64,000 nt of DNA from Saprospiraceae bacterium (GCA_016706365.1 JADJJU010000025.1:1-64000), one strand, 5' to 3'. Shown: positions 43,878 through 54,674, counted from the first letter of the stretch. Notes: generated from the letters alone by a model not told the origin. Program-made: numbers and translations.

Positions 43878-46800
43878 TTAGAATCCGGCATTTAATCCAA
43901 ATGAGTAAACCCTGGCTACAGGATAAGAGCCTCTGTCTATCCCTCTGCTGACAGGCCCACCTCCTACTTCCGGAGAATAACCTGAAAAACTGGTCCATGT
44001 TATAGGGTTTGTAGTACTTGCAAAAATTTGTAACCTTGTCATTCTGATAGACTTCAAAAGCGTCTCTGGAAAATCATATGTCAATGTTATATTTCTGATC
44101 CTGAAGTATGATCCGTCTTCCAGAAATCGCTCTGACATTTCGTAGTTGGGATAAGCTCCATTGGTTACCCGGGGCTCTAAGCTTGAATCTCCTTCTCCTG
44201 TCCAATAATCCAAAAAGCTTTCTTCAAAATTAGGCGCACCAAAGAACCTGTTCATCTTCTTTGCATTTACAATCTTATTTCCGGTGACACCATATAAATC
44301 CACAGAAAGCCCTATTCCCATAAAATCAGCACCCGCACTAAATCCATACATTAAATCCGGAACAGGACTTCCCAGAAATGTCCTGTCCATTGTATTGATA
44401 ATTCCATCTCCATTGACATCTTCAAAACGCAAATCCCCGGGCACTACGTTACCCACATTCGGATAAGCTGCGATATCTGCTTCATTCTGATAAATACCTG
44501 CTACTTTATAACCAAAAAACGCCCCAATAGGCAATCCTACAGCTGTTCTTGTGGCAAGGGTGGTTCCGGTAGGACCATCCAGAATTTCAGTTTTATTATC
44601 AGCCAGACTCAATACTTCATTATTCAAAGTATTGCCTGTTGCTCCCAGAAAATAATTTACTTTTCCCGCTTTACTTCTCCAGCGTACATTCCATTCAACT
44701 CCGGAATTCAATACATCTGCTACATTGACAAATGGATTTCCCTGAGATCCCACATATGCAGGAATACTTGGGTCAGTAATAATACCCCGGCCAAACTTTC
44801 TGAAATAATCTATTTCCCCTGTCAGCCTGCTGTTTAAAAGCCCAAACTCAATACCGACATTAGTGTGTACATTCTCTTCCCATTGAAGCGTAGCATTAGC
44901 AACTGCTGTTTGGATCGCACCAAAATTTAAAGCTTCTGCACTGCCTGCACCAAATACAGCAAAGATTCGGTTGGTAATTGTCGAGAACGCCCTGTCGTAT
45001 GGAATCTTATCATTTCCTGTAATTCCATAACTACCTCTCAACTTCAAATTATTCAACCAACTGATTTCAGGCATAAATGATTCTTCTGAAATTCTCCATG
45101 AAGCAGCTATGGATGGGAAGTTTCCATATCTGGACAACTTTCCGAATTTGGATGATCCATCTCTTCTGAATGTGGCTGTGATACTATACCTGTCTCTGAA
45201 TCCATAATTGATTCTTCCCAAATATGATACATAGCGATAAAACGCACCGATTCCGTGACCATAAGTATTATCTGTACCTGCTGCATTGAGAAATAACAAA
45301 TCTTCTGTAACCCCGACCAGGTCTCTTTTACTACCGAATAAAAATTCTTCAGTATGATCCTGTGCAGTAGTTCCTACCATCACATCCAGTCTGTGATTTG
45401 TCCAACTTTTGTTCCAGTAAAGTAAATTTTCTAATTGCCAGTCTCTGGTATTTCCCCAGGTAACTGTCAATACACTATTTGGATTTTGCTGGCGGACATT
45501 AACGAAAAACTCAGGTACAAAAGACTTTCCTCTCGCATTTATAAGGTCAAATCCAAAGCTGGATCTATATGTAATACCCTTCCAAAGATAGAGTTCTGCA
45601 TATGCATTTCCCACCATTCTGAACTCATTGCCTCTGTTGTATGCATTGTATTCAAGCTGTGCTTCAGGGTTACTTACATTTGATTTAACAGAAGTATCAC
45701 CATACCTTCCTGCAGTATCCCTGACAGGGACTGTAGGGTCTGCAGCAATAGCATTAAACACTATCCCTCCCGGCTCACCATTGCTGTTTCTGAAATTTGC
45801 CGAAAGATTGTGACCAAACTTCAGGAAGCTTGTAATTTTATATTCATTATTTATCCGGAGTGTATATCTGTCAAAATACCCGCTTCTCACAATTCCTTCC
45901 TGACGCATCACTTCTCCGCTGATATAGTAAAGCATCTTATCAGAACCCCCTCTGACGGATAAGTTTTGACTGGAGATTGGTGCTCTCTGATAGATTACAT
46001 CCTGCCAGTCTGTTCCTTCTCCTATAGCTTCAGGATCTGGATAAGGGAGTGTAGTATTTCCGGAATTCATCGCAGCAAGATTAGAAAGCCTTGCGTATTC
46101 TGTACCATTTGTCAAAGCTATTTTACGATCAAGCTCCTGGATTCCGAAGTAAGTATTGAAGCTAAAAATTGGTTTACCGCTTTGTCCTTTTTTTGTAGTT
46201 ACAAGGATAACTCCATTTGCTCCTCTTGCACCATATAATGCCACAGCTGATGCATCTTTCAGCACCTCAATACTTTCTACCTCATTGGCAGAAAGGTTGG
46301 CAGGATCATCCAGGATCAAACCATCCACCACGTAAATAGGACGGCTACCATTGAAGGTTCCGGTTCCCCGGACTGTAAGTTCTGAATTGGCGCCGGGTCG
46401 GCTGCTTGAAATTGCCTCAAGACCTGCAACTTTCCCCTGTAATGCTGTGGAAAGGTCAGGAGCCGGAATTCTTTGTAATTCACTGGCCTTCACACTTGAC
46501 ACTGCTCCTGTCACATCGCTTTTTCTTTGAGTACCGTATGCCACTACTACAATTTCATCAATCATTGTAGTGTTTTCATTGAGTACGATATTCAATTCTG
46601 TTCTCCCGTTGACAGGAACTTCCTGAGGGGCATACCCGATGTACGAGACCACCAGAGTAACATTCAGATCATCAACATCCAGAGAATACTTTCCATCAAA
46701 GTCTGTAATTGTCCCCTTATTCGAGTTTTTAATTCCAACATTAACCCCTATAAGCGGTTCCTGTGTTTGCCCATCCGTAATCACACCGGTGACAGTGTTC

Positions 46801-46889
46801 TGTCCCCACATAATGGAGGGAAGCAGGAAGGTGAAAAGGATCAACCAGTTAGCCGGTTGATTGAGAAATGATTTGTATTGAGATCTCAT
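43878..46889 (-). CDS. SusC/RagA family TonB-linked outer-membrane transporter
   Basis: 1003 residues. Signal peptide ending SIMWGQ; a carboxypeptidase-regulatory-like domain (about 32-110, GVITDGQTQEPLIGVNVGI); a TonB-box-like EIVVVAYGT; a plug domain with RGTGTFNGSRPIYVVDGL and LKDASAVALYGARGANGVILVTTKKG (core YGARGANGVILVTT); then a 22-strand barrel ending in the aromatic/Phe motif YSFGLNAGF. It imports oligosaccharides across the outer membrane using TonB energy. The gene is intact. It is 64 bases downstream of the GH3 gene, an unusual order since susC usually leads the operon. Confidence 0.95.
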   Translation of the reverse strand: MRSQYKSFLNQPANWLILFTFLLPSIMWGQNTVTGVITDGQTQEPLIGVNVGIKNSNKGTITDFDGKYSLDVDDLNVTLVVSYIGYAPQEVPVNGRTELNIVLNENTTMIDEIVVVAYGTQRKSDVTGAVSSVKASELQRIPAPDLSTALQGKVAGLEAISSSRPGANSELTVRGTGTFNGSRPIYVVDGLILDDPANLSANEVESIEVLKDASAVALYGARGANGVILVTTKKGQSGKPIFSFNTYFGIQELDRKIALTNGTEYARLSNLAAMNSGNTTLPYPDPEAIGEGTDWQDVIYQRAPISSQNLSVRGGSDKMLYYISGEVMRQEGIVRSGYFDRYTLRINNEYKITSFLKFGHNLSANFRNSNGEPGGIVFNAIAADPTVPVRDTAGRYGDTSVKSNVSNPEAQLEYNAYNRGNEFRMVGNAYAELYLWKGITYRSSFGFDLINARGKSFVPEFFVNVRQQNPNSVLTVTWGNTRDWQLENLLYWNKSWTNHRLDVMVGTTAQDHTEEFLFGSKRDLVGVTEDLLFLNAAGTDNTYGHGIGAFYRYVSYLGRINYGFRDRYSITATFRRDGSSKFGKLSRYGNFPSIAASWRISEESFMPEISWLNNLKLRGSYGITGNDKIPYDRAFSTITNRIFAVFGAGSAEALNFGAIQTAVANATLQWEENVHTNVGIEFGLLNSRLTGEIDYFRKFGRGIITDPSIPAYVGSQGNPFVNVADVLNSGVEWNVRWRSKAGKVNYFLGATGNTLNNEVLSLADNKTEILDGPTGTTLATRTAVGLPIGAFFGYKVAGIYQNEADIAAYPNVGNVVPGDLRFEDVNGDGIINTMDRTFLGSPVPDLMYGFSAGADFMGIGLSVDLYGVTGNKIVNAKKMNRFFGAPNFEESFLDYWTGEGDSSLEPRVTNGAYPNYEMSERFLEDGSYFRIRNITLTYDFPETLLKSIRMTRLQIFASTTNPITWTSFSGYSPEVGGGPVSRGIDRGSYPVARVYSFGLNAGF

Positions 46890-46953
46890 ACTTGTAGAAT
46901 TTTATTCATTTACATGCTTTTATTAAAAAATCATTCACACTATTCGCACTCAA

Positions 46954-49212
46954 TCAGTCAATTAATTTAACTGTTGTTGTCTTCAAATCTCTTGAATTGG
47001 GCCCAACCATAATTAAAAATTCACCCGGCTCGGTACCATATGACATATCTCTTTTGAAAAATGAAAAATGGTTTTTGTCAAGTTTCAAAACAATATCCTT
47101 ACTCTCACCTGGTTCCAACATTACTTTTTCAAAACCTTTTAATTCCTTCACAGGTCTGGTGACTTCTGATACTTTATCCTGAATATACAATTGCACCACT
47201 TCAGCCCCGGCTCTTTTGCCTGTATTAGTCAATTTTACAGTTACTGAAATTGTGTCCCTGTTTGAGAAAGAAGTCTTTGAGACCCTTGGATCTGAAATGC
47301 TAAACTGAGTATAGCTTAATCCATATCCAAATGGATACAAAGGAGCATTTGGATTGTCGATATATTTGCTGGTCCATTTTGATTCAGGATTAAACGGCCT
47401 TCCGGTGCTCTTTTCGTTGTAATAAACCGGGATTTGACCGGTAGAGTAAGGAAAACTCATTGTCAGTTTTCCGGATGGATTGTAGTCACCAAATAGCACA
47501 TCAGCAATTCCATTTCCGGCTTCAGTTCCCCCATACCATGCTTCAATGATGGCATTTGCAGTCGAATCCACTCCCGGTATAGCCAAAGGTCTTCCATTCA
47601 TGAGTACCACTACAACGGGCTTACCGGTGGCGAGCAGTTTTTGTAATAATTCTTCCTGTACACCCGGTATTGAAATATCTGCTCTTGCAGCCGCTTCCCC
47701 ACTCATAACAGCTTCTTCACCAATAGCAAGAACGACTACATCTGAACCGGATGCTAATTTAATTGCCGCATCAAAACCTGATCTGTCTTCCCCATTTACT
47801 TTGCATCCCTGAGAGTAGCTTACTCTTGACGCTCCAATAACATTTTTCATCCCTTCAAACAGGGTAATACAATCTTTCGCATCCCCTGAGCCGGACCAGG
47901 CTCCGAGCATGTCAGCTTTGCTGTCCGCCAAGGGGCCGATTAGTGCTATTTTCCCTTGTGTTTTTGACAGTGGAAGCACATTACCTTTATTTTTTAGTAA
48001 AACAATACTTCCCCTGACTGCCTCTCTTGCAACTGCGCGATTGGCTGCTGAAAATACTGTTGCTTTCTCTCTCGCTGCATTGCTGAATTTATAAGGATCA
48101 TCAAAGAGACCCAACTCAAATTTCATCCTGAGTATTCTTTTCACTGCCTGATCAATCATTTGTAAACTTACTTTACCTTCTTTTAGAGATTGAGCAAGAA
48201 ATCTTTGAAAAACAGCCCCCTGCATATCCATATCCACTCCTGCTTGCAGCGCTAATTCTCCTGCTGCTTTATCATCCGCCACTACTCTGTGATTAGTCAT
48301 TTCATTGATAGCAGTATAATCCGTGACTACAAAACCCTGAAAATTCAATTCCCCTCTCAAAATGTCAGTCATCAGCCACTTACTTCCGGTAGCAGGGACT
48401 CCATCCAAATCATTGAAGGAAGTCATCACAGTTGCTGCTCCTGCAGCAATACCTGCAGCATATGGTGGTAAATAATATTCTCTGAATGCTCTCTCACTCA
48501 TATCTACAGTATTATAGTCCCTGCCTGCTACAGGAGCTCCATAAGCTGCATAGTGTTTGATGCAGGATAAAACTGCATCTGTATTTCCAATTCCTTTTCC
48601 CTGAAAACCTTTTACTCTTGCCTCGGCAATTCTGGATCCAAGCCAGGTATCCTCACCTGCCCCTTCCATGACTCTTCCCCATCTGGGATCACGAGCTATA
48701 TCCACCATGGGAGCAAATGTCCAGTGTAAGCCGCTTGCTGCAGCTTCCGCGGCAGCAATTGCAGCGGTTTTTTCCATGATTGTCAGATCCCAGCTGGAAG
48801 ATTCTCCCAAAGGAATTGGAAAAATTGTTTTATATCCATGGATTACATCATACCCAAAAAGAAGCGGAATTTTCAACCTTGTCTCTTCCACTGCTACTTT
48901 CTGCAATTGTGTTGTAAAATCAACAGTATGGCTATTGAATAATGCACCACAACGGCCACTTCTGATATCATCCACATAACCTGCTCGGATTGTTGGTCCA
49001 GTTGATTCCCAGTCTGTAGTGTATAATGTAAGCTGGCCGATTTTCTCTTCGAGATTCATAAGTGCAAGGACGGAATCTACCCGTTGATTGATATTCAAAG
49101 TAGAAGTAGCCAAACGCTGAGTCTGAGGCTGACAGGATATCATAATGAACAATACTGGAATCAGCAATGCTGGAGTCCTTAGCAGGGGAAATGAATGTTT
49201 CAAAAATTGCAT
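46954..49212 (-). CDS. Glycoside hydrolase family 3 beta-glucosidase (BglX-like)
   Basis: 752 residues. The N-terminus has a hydrophobic stretch and a possible lipobox (MISC, Cys about 27). The GH3 N-terminal barrel shows LLFGYDVIHGYKTIFPIPLG (core DVIHGYKTIFP), CIKHYAAYGAPVAGRDYN and the nucleophile-region GFVVTDYTAINEM. The C-terminal alpha/beta domain and the fibronectin-like tail (GAEVVQLYIQD, VTRPVKELKGFEKV) follow. It probably releases glucose from beta-linked oligosaccharides in the periplasm. It starts one base after the stop of the GH144-esterase gene, so the two are translationally coupled and likely work on the same substrate. Confidence 0.93.
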   Translation of the reverse strand: MQFLKHSFPLLRTPALLIPVLFIMISCQPQTQRLATSTLNINQRVDSVLALMNLEEKIGQLTLYTTDWESTGPTIRAGYVDDIRSGRCGALFNSHTVDFTTQLQKVAVEETRLKIPLLFGYDVIHGYKTIFPIPLGESSSWDLTIMEKTAAIAAAEAAASGLHWTFAPMVDIARDPRWGRVMEGAGEDTWLGSRIAEARVKGFQGKGIGNTDAVLSCIKHYAAYGAPVAGRDYNTVDMSERAFREYYLPPYAAGIAAGAATVMTSFNDLDGVPATGSKWLMTDILRGELNFQGFVVTDYTAINEMTNHRVVADDKAAGELALQAGVDMDMQGAVFQRFLAQSLKEGKVSLQMIDQAVKRILRMKFELGLFDDPYKFSNAAREKATVFSAANRAVAREAVRGSIVLLKNKGNVLPLSKTQGKIALIGPLADSKADMLGAWSGSGDAKDCITLFEGMKNVIGASRVSYSQGCKVNGEDRSGFDAAIKLASGSDVVVLAIGEEAVMSGEAAARADISIPGVQEELLQKLLATGKPVVVVLMNGRPLAIPGVDSTANAIIEAWYGGTEAGNGIADVLFGDYNPSGKLTMSFPYSTGQIPVYYNEKSTGRPFNPESKWTSKYIDNPNAPLYPFGYGLSYTQFSISDPRVSKTSFSNRDTISVTVKLTNTGKRAGAEVVQLYIQDKVSEVTRPVKELKGFEKVMLEPGESKDIVLKLDKNHFSFFKRDMSYGTEPGEFLIMVGPNSRDLKTTTVKLID

Positions 49213-49213
49213 A

Positions 49214-51409
49214 TTATTTTTTGTGATTTTGTTCTGTTTGTGTTAGATTCTTCTGTTGTCTGAACAACCATTGCAGCGTCTCGGGCTGATAAAAAGCCTG
49301 ATCCCAGCAGTCATGTCTTAGTGTTTTGTATTCTGTATAGTTTGTATCTACATTAAGTGATCTCAATTTTGAATGGACATTTCTGGAAAAATGAACCGGG
49401 ACTACATCATCCAGTCTTCCATGAAAAACCCAAACCGGAATATGTTTCCAATCATTCACCTTCTCAATATCTGCAGCACCACAAACAGGAATAGCAGCGG
49501 CAAAAAGGTCCGGTTTTCTGCTCAGCAGATCATATAAACCTGAAGCACCCATTGATAAGCCACACAAATAGATTCTGTCTCTGTCTATTTCAGGATGATC
49601 CAAAAGAATTATATCAATTAATTCCATCAAAGCCTGCATTGCTTTCGTAGGTGATTCCTGAAACTTTGCTGGTTTTGTATAGTCCATCTCCGACCACCTG
49701 TCATTCAGAGGACATTGTGGAACCAGCAAAAATCCATTTATTTCAGGACCCCCGTGAGGCTCAATAAAACTCAGTACTCCATTTTTAAGCTGGGCATTAT
49801 TGTCAGTTCCTCTCTCTCCTGAGCCGTGCAAAAAGATGGTAAGTGGGTATTTTTCATTCCTAATTAATTGAGATGGTGATTTTAAGCGGTAGGGAAGTTT
49901 ACTTTCACTTTTTGATGTAAATATATTCCTGGAAAAAAGTGCTGTCGGATCAGCATGTACATCAGGATTGGCTATCACTTTGACTTGTTTTTCTTTTGTA
50001 TTTGACTCAGTAAGCCAGCCACCTTCAAATCCTGCTTTTTTAAGACCATCAATGATGTAAGGATTCTTCTTCATAATGTTCCAGAGTAGGCCACTTTTGT
50101 GGTTTTCTATCATCAATAAAATTGGTCCCTGGTCAATTCCAAGATAGTCTTTATTGAACCATCCTGCGGGAAGCTTGCCACAGGCATCAAAGCTCAGATT
50201 AAATGCGTCTTTGAATCCATAGGTTCCTACCAGTGAATCTTGTAAGGTATTCCACATATACTGAAGCGTATGTTCAGCTTCATTAGGAGCAAATGGAAAA
50301 CTGCCTCCTGCTGCAGTGGGTGTTATGGTTCCGTCATCGACTAAATAATCAATTGCTATTCCTCTTGCAGAATATCCCTGAAAGGAGCTATTCCAGGTGT
50401 AATAGCAAGATTTTCGGATATCATTCTTATAAGCCCAATCCATAGGGCCATCACATGCGGTAAGGCCCCAGATATCTGCCGAATGCCCTTTAAAACTTTT
50501 AGGATTATCTATACAATAAGCTCTATTGGCCAAAGTAGCTCTTCTGCTATTTTCGAAATAATCGATTCCTTTTTCTTTAGTGTATTTGTCATAAATTCCT
50601 TTAAAATCAATCCAAACATGGCTGTATTGATGCCCGAATAAGGGCCCAAAATTGATATGCTCTTGTCCTTTATAATCAGCCCAATAATAAGGATCACACC
50701 ATGCATCCCATGAAGCTGCTGGTATTGGATGTGTAGGAGAAGCCATGGCCATTATGTATAGAATCATGGCTTCATTATAGCCATACCACTCAGCTTGTAT
50801 AAATCCCTTCTCTGGATGCCAGCCCATACTCAGGCGATTATTTTCATTGAGCATCCAATCCCATTCTACTCTCCTGTAAAGCGCTTCTGTCAATTCTCTG
50901 ATTTTCCTTTCCAGTGGATCATTGCTATCAAAATAGGTCATACATGAGAGGATTCCTGCCATCAGGAGACCCGTGTCTATGCTGGAAAGTTCTGTGGTTT
51001 TGAATCGCAGAGCGTTTTGATGATCGAGAAAATGATAATAAAATCCTTTGTATCCTGCTACTCCTGAAGCCTGAGAACCTTGCGGGAGATCGTATAAGAC
51101 TTGTAATGTTCTGGCAACTCTTTCAGCTGCTTCTTTTCTTGTAATCCACCTTCTTTCGGCTCCAATAATATATGCACTCAGTCCAAACCCGGTCGCAGCA
51201 ATACTGGAGAAATTTAATGTAGGCCATCGATCCGGCACCTGTGATTGATTATCAACTAAATCCCAGAAATAGTGAAATGTTCTCTTCTGCAACTCGTCGC
51301 TGCTATATGGAACAAATGTACTTGCATTTTGCCCAATGGTTAATGCAGGGCAAACTAATAACCATACCCAAACAATTAGTAATCGGGTGAGGATTTTTTG
51401 AATGCGCAT
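49214..51409 (-). CDS. PF10091/GH144-like glucanase fused to a C-terminal esterase domain
   Basis: 731 residues with a signal peptide ending TIGQ. The first domain (about 34-455) is of the glucoamylase-named PF10091 type related to GH144 beta-1,2-glucanases: FHYFWDLVD, ATGFGLSAYIIGAERRWIT, VEWDWM, GYNEAMILYIMAMASPTHPIP and LGIDQGPILLMIENHKSGLLW. A second domain (about 480-725) is an alpha/beta hydrolase: FLHGSGERGTDN, nucleophile GLSMG, acid in HGRLDDVVP, and the His in LRHDCWD. The pair would cleave a glucan backbone and remove an ester substituent. No T9SS tail is present, so a periplasmic location is likely. The substrate is inferred. Confidence 0.85.
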   Translation of the reverse strand: MRIQKILTRLLIVWVWLLVCPALTIGQNASTFVPYSSDELQKRTFHYFWDLVDNQSQVPDRWPTLNFSSIAATGFGLSAYIIGAERRWITRKEAAERVARTLQVLYDLPQGSQASGVAGYKGFYYHFLDHQNALRFKTTELSSIDTGLLMAGILSCMTYFDSNDPLERKIRELTEALYRRVEWDWMLNENNRLSMGWHPEKGFIQAEWYGYNEAMILYIMAMASPTHPIPAASWDAWCDPYYWADYKGQEHINFGPLFGHQYSHVWIDFKGIYDKYTKEKGIDYFENSRRATLANRAYCIDNPKSFKGHSADIWGLTACDGPMDWAYKNDIRKSCYYTWNSSFQGYSARGIAIDYLVDDGTITPTAAGGSFPFAPNEAEHTLQYMWNTLQDSLVGTYGFKDAFNLSFDACGKLPAGWFNKDYLGIDQGPILLMIENHKSGLLWNIMKKNPYIIDGLKKAGFEGGWLTESNTKEKQVKVIANPDVHADPTALFSRNIFTSKSESKLPYRLKSPSQLIRNEKYPLTIFLHGSGERGTDNNAQLKNGVLSFIEPHGGPEINGFLLVPQCPLNDRWSEMDYTKPAKFQESPTKAMQALMELIDIILLDHPEIDRDRIYLCGLSMGASGLYDLLSRKPDLFAAAIPVCGAADIEKVNDWKHIPVWVFHGRLDDVVPVHFSRNVHSKLRSLNVDTNYTEYKTLRHDCWDQAFYQPETLQWLFRQQKNLTQTEQNHKK

Positions 51410-51512
51410 AGAATAAGTTTTATAAAAAATAAAGCGTCATCTTGAAAAATGGTCCTGCACAACTTTCATTGTGCAGGACGCTTTCCATCTTGAAAACTTC
51501 TATTCAAAAAAC

Positions 51513-54500
51513 TTACTCCTTCACAAACTTGGCCATTCCAACCGCTTTTCCATCTTTCTGGAAACCAATCATAGAAAACATACCCGGAGACAATCTGCTC
51601 ACATCGATAAATTTCTTGATTTCGTTGGTCGTGCGAACCGAAGCCACACGTACACCAAGCATATTGTAAATTTCAATAAAGTCAATATTATCAAAAAGAT
51701 CAACCTGAAGCATATCTCTTACCGGATTTGGAGCAACAGCTATTTTCTCCAAAGGAATAGGTTGGAAAACTAAACCATTCGTTCCACACTCACCTTCTCC
51801 GAAAACGATATCATCAAAGTATGATGTCACGTCCACGCCCGTTGCATCAATTGGCAAATCGAAGAACAGCGTCAAACGCATAAATTCAGAATTATCAGGA
51901 ACAGTAGCAAAATCATAGTTCAGTTCTTCCCATTCATTAATGATAGTGTTAGGAACCGGTAATTCAACTACGAAATTATTAACTGCATCTCCTTCCAATT
52001 TGATAGCAAAATTTCCAATGTGATCCATTAAAACTTTAGCCTTAGCTGTTTTAACTCCTTTAAAGTCAATCGCAGCGTCCAAATTTGCATACATTCCTGC
52101 AAATGGTAATGCATCGCCCGCTTTAACAAATTCACCTACCTTGCTACTTAGGTTGATACCTGAAGGAGAAGGATTATTTACCACCTTAAATGGATAACCT
52201 GTAGCTTCCAAAGTTCCGTTGGCGAAATACTGGAAATTGTCTACAGTAGTTGCAGGAGTCTCAAAATCAACTGCACAACCGTTTATACCTGCACGAGCCC
52301 AGCGAACATTGTCCACCAGATAAGTACCTCCATTATCACTACCTGCATTGATGAACATAATCAGTTTTGTATTATTAGTACCCATGTGAGCACTGAAGTC
52401 TACATTAAATTTATACCATGCACCGGCAGTTCTGATGGTATCCCAAATCTCTACCTGTGGTGATCCGCCTTCCAGCTTGAATAATACAGGGATGTTTGCA
52501 TTTTCACTCCAAATCTGAACTTGTAGAATATTGAACACACTCAAATCAGGTGGACTTGTAAATTCATAGCCAATTCCCGCAAATGCCATTCCTGCAGGAT
52601 CTGCATATTGACCCACTTTTAATGAGCTATTCTCTGCTGTAATATTTGGATTATTTATAACAGTCAAATCGCTTGCCCCGTAAAATATAGCAAGGTGATT
52701 CCTTTGACATTCAAAATCATCTATTATATTGATATCTGGCACCACATCGACACATGGGTCCACAGTAGTACCACTTTGACCCAAATTGTCAATACACCAT
52801 CTTTCACCTTGTGCTTCTACATTAGGATTAAAGATCAACTTGATTTCAGCAAAATCATCAATATCTTCGAATGCTGAAAAGTCAAATGACAAAGTCTCCC
52901 AGGTACCAGGAGCCGTGATATTTGCTGAAGCTTCTTTGTTACCCTGTGAAGCTGAGTTCAGCTGCATTGTAACTTCTACCCCTCCTGCCGGAGAAAGCAC
53001 ATCCAGATTGAACTGCGGATTTTCACTTAAATCAAAGCTCTCTAAAGAAAATGCCTGTAAGGTTGAGAATGGCGAAAGACCTTTATTGTAGCAACCTACA
53101 CTATCAGTGGAATTTACTCCTCCCGGTGCAGGGTTAAGAACGGGTGCATCAAAAGTACCATGAATGATCTCATTTTGATCAAAGGGCTGCCACCCAAGGC
53201 TCAGACCGTCCTCAAAATCCTCAATCAATGCATCAACTTTAGGGCGCAATGTCATATTATCTATGTAGTAAACATCACCCTCTTCACCATTTACACCGGC
53301 ATTGAAAAATATCACAAATTTATTATGTCCTTTTCCTGCCTGGTCACTTACATCCATTGTATAGGTCGTCCATGCATTGGGAACCATATCAAAGGCTACC
53401 TCTTTTGCACCACCTATTCCACCTTCAATCTTCAACAAAAGTGTTCCTTCCTGTTCAGTATACATTTGCACGCTGAATTGATTGTTCTCCGTCAAATTCA
53501 AAGGAGCATTATAGTCAATCACCAAAGGATAATATTCAGTACCATCTCCAGTGCGATCGTTTACAAGTCCCACTCTGGTTGATGAATTATCAGGACCAGG
53601 ATATGGGTTTACAACTACAGACAAACTATCCCAGCCTGTTGCATAAGTTGCATTTCTGTTACAATCAAAATCATCTATTACTGTCGGGTCCTTTTCAACA
53701 CCCTCACAATCCCCCTGAGAAGTCGCACAGATATTATCAAAATAATAAACATCCGCACTGGTTTCTACTCCGGGATCAAAGAACAAAATTATTTTATTGG
53801 CTACTGTAATATTTGAAGCTGAGCTAAAGTCAAAAGTGTATTCCTGCCATACATTCGCAACAGCAATATTTACTACTTTTTCCAGTCCAAAGCCAGGACC
53901 TTCAATTTTCATCAATACCTGAGTTGCAGCTGTAGCATAGAGGTGTAATTTGAATTGATTATATACTGAAAGATCAAAGGGTGTATCTGATTCACCCAGC
54001 AACAAACTGTAGGCATGAGCACCACTTTTTGTATATTTTGCAACAAATGGACTCGGGTTTACAAAATTGGGATCAGGATTATCTACAATGCCTTCATAAA
54101 TTCCATCCAGTCCCGCCCAGATAAGCGCCGGGCCATCATCAAATGTCTCTATACATTCCTGATCTCTGTATGCGATTAAATCATCAAAATAGTAAGTATG
54201 AGCACTGGTCTCCACACCCGGATCAAAGAAAATGATCACTTTGGTTAAATTATTAAGCGCTTCTCCGCCTGAAAAATCAAAAACAAGCTCATTCCATGCT
54301 CCTGCTTCTGTCATTTCAGCAGTTCTTTCGATTCCCTGGCCAGGGCCTTCGAATTTCAATAATACCGGTGTAGCTGTAGCACTCCAGACTTTCAGTCTTA
54401 ACTGATTGTATTCATTAAGATCTATTTTACTGCCAAAATCCTGAGCAATAAAAAGGCTGTATGAATGAGCACCAGATTTGGTGTAAGAACCAACAAAACT

Positions 54501-54674
54501 GCTTGGATTAACAGCATCCGGGCCGGGATTTGGAATGACTCCATTGTAAGTCCCGTCAGCTCCATTCCAAGGGAGGCTGGCTGTACCGCTTTCAAAATCT
54601 TCATAGACTTGTTGCGCCTGAACCGTAGTCCATGTGCAAGTCAACATGAGTAAAAAAAGTAAAATTTGTTTCAT
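51513..54674 (-). CDS. T9SS-secreted protein with six carbohydrate-binding-like modules
   Basis: 1053 residues from MKQILLFLLMLTCTW (54,674); an upstream in-frame Met adds 14 residues before a clear signal peptide ending VQAQ. Six roughly 150-residue jelly-roll-type repeats follow, each starting with (E/D)DFE or DDF, then PNP.P..VN.S..VG.Y.K and closing with (L/I)IFFDPGVE...YYFD(N/D). The pattern resembles CBM11/CBM-like modules found with beta-glucanases. The last 80 residues (VAPNPVRDML ... LSPGMF ... GMAKFVKE) are a type A T9SS sorting domain. It is probably a surface glycan-binding protein taking the place of a SusE/F-like protein in this PUL. Confidence 0.85.
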   Translation of the reverse strand: MKQILLFLLMLTCTWTTVQAQQVYEDFESGTASLPWNGADGTYNGVIPNPGPDAVNPSSFVGSYTKSGAHSYSLFIAQDFGSKIDLNEYNQLRLKVWSATATPVLLKFEGPGQGIERTAEMTEAGAWNELVFDFSGGEALNNLTKVIIFFDPGVETSAHTYYFDDLIAYRDQECIETFDDGPALIWAGLDGIYEGIVDNPDPNFVNPSPFVAKYTKSGAHAYSLLLGESDTPFDLSVYNQFKLHLYATAATQVLMKIEGPGFGLEKVVNIAVANVWQEYTFDFSSASNITVANKIILFFDPGVETSADVYYFDNICATSQGDCEGVEKDPTVIDDFDCNRNATYATGWDSLSVVVNPYPGPDNSSTRVGLVNDRTGDGTEYYPLVIDYNAPLNLTENNQFSVQMYTEQEGTLLLKIEGGIGGAKEVAFDMVPNAWTTYTMDVSDQAGKGHNKFVIFFNAGVNGEEGDVYYIDNMTLRPKVDALIEDFEDGLSLGWQPFDQNEIIHGTFDAPVLNPAPGGVNSTDSVGCYNKGLSPFSTLQAFSLESFDLSENPQFNLDVLSPAGGVEVTMQLNSASQGNKEASANITAPGTWETLSFDFSAFEDIDDFAEIKLIFNPNVEAQGERWCIDNLGQSGTTVDPCVDVVPDINIIDDFECQRNHLAIFYGASDLTVINNPNITAENSSLKVGQYADPAGMAFAGIGYEFTSPPDLSVFNILQVQIWSENANIPVLFKLEGGSPQVEIWDTIRTAGAWYKFNVDFSAHMGTNNTKLIMFINAGSDNGGTYLVDNVRWARAGINGCAVDFETPATTVDNFQYFANGTLEATGYPFKVVNNPSPSGINLSSKVGEFVKAGDALPFAGMYANLDAAIDFKGVKTAKAKVLMDHIGNFAIKLEGDAVNNFVVELPVPNTIINEWEELNYDFATVPDNSEFMRLTLFFDLPIDATGVDVTSYFDDIVFGEGECGTNGLVFQPIPLEKIAVAPNPVRDMLQVDLFDNIDFIEIYNMLGVRVASVRTTNEIKKFIDVSRLSPGMFSMIGFQKDGKAVGMAKFVKE

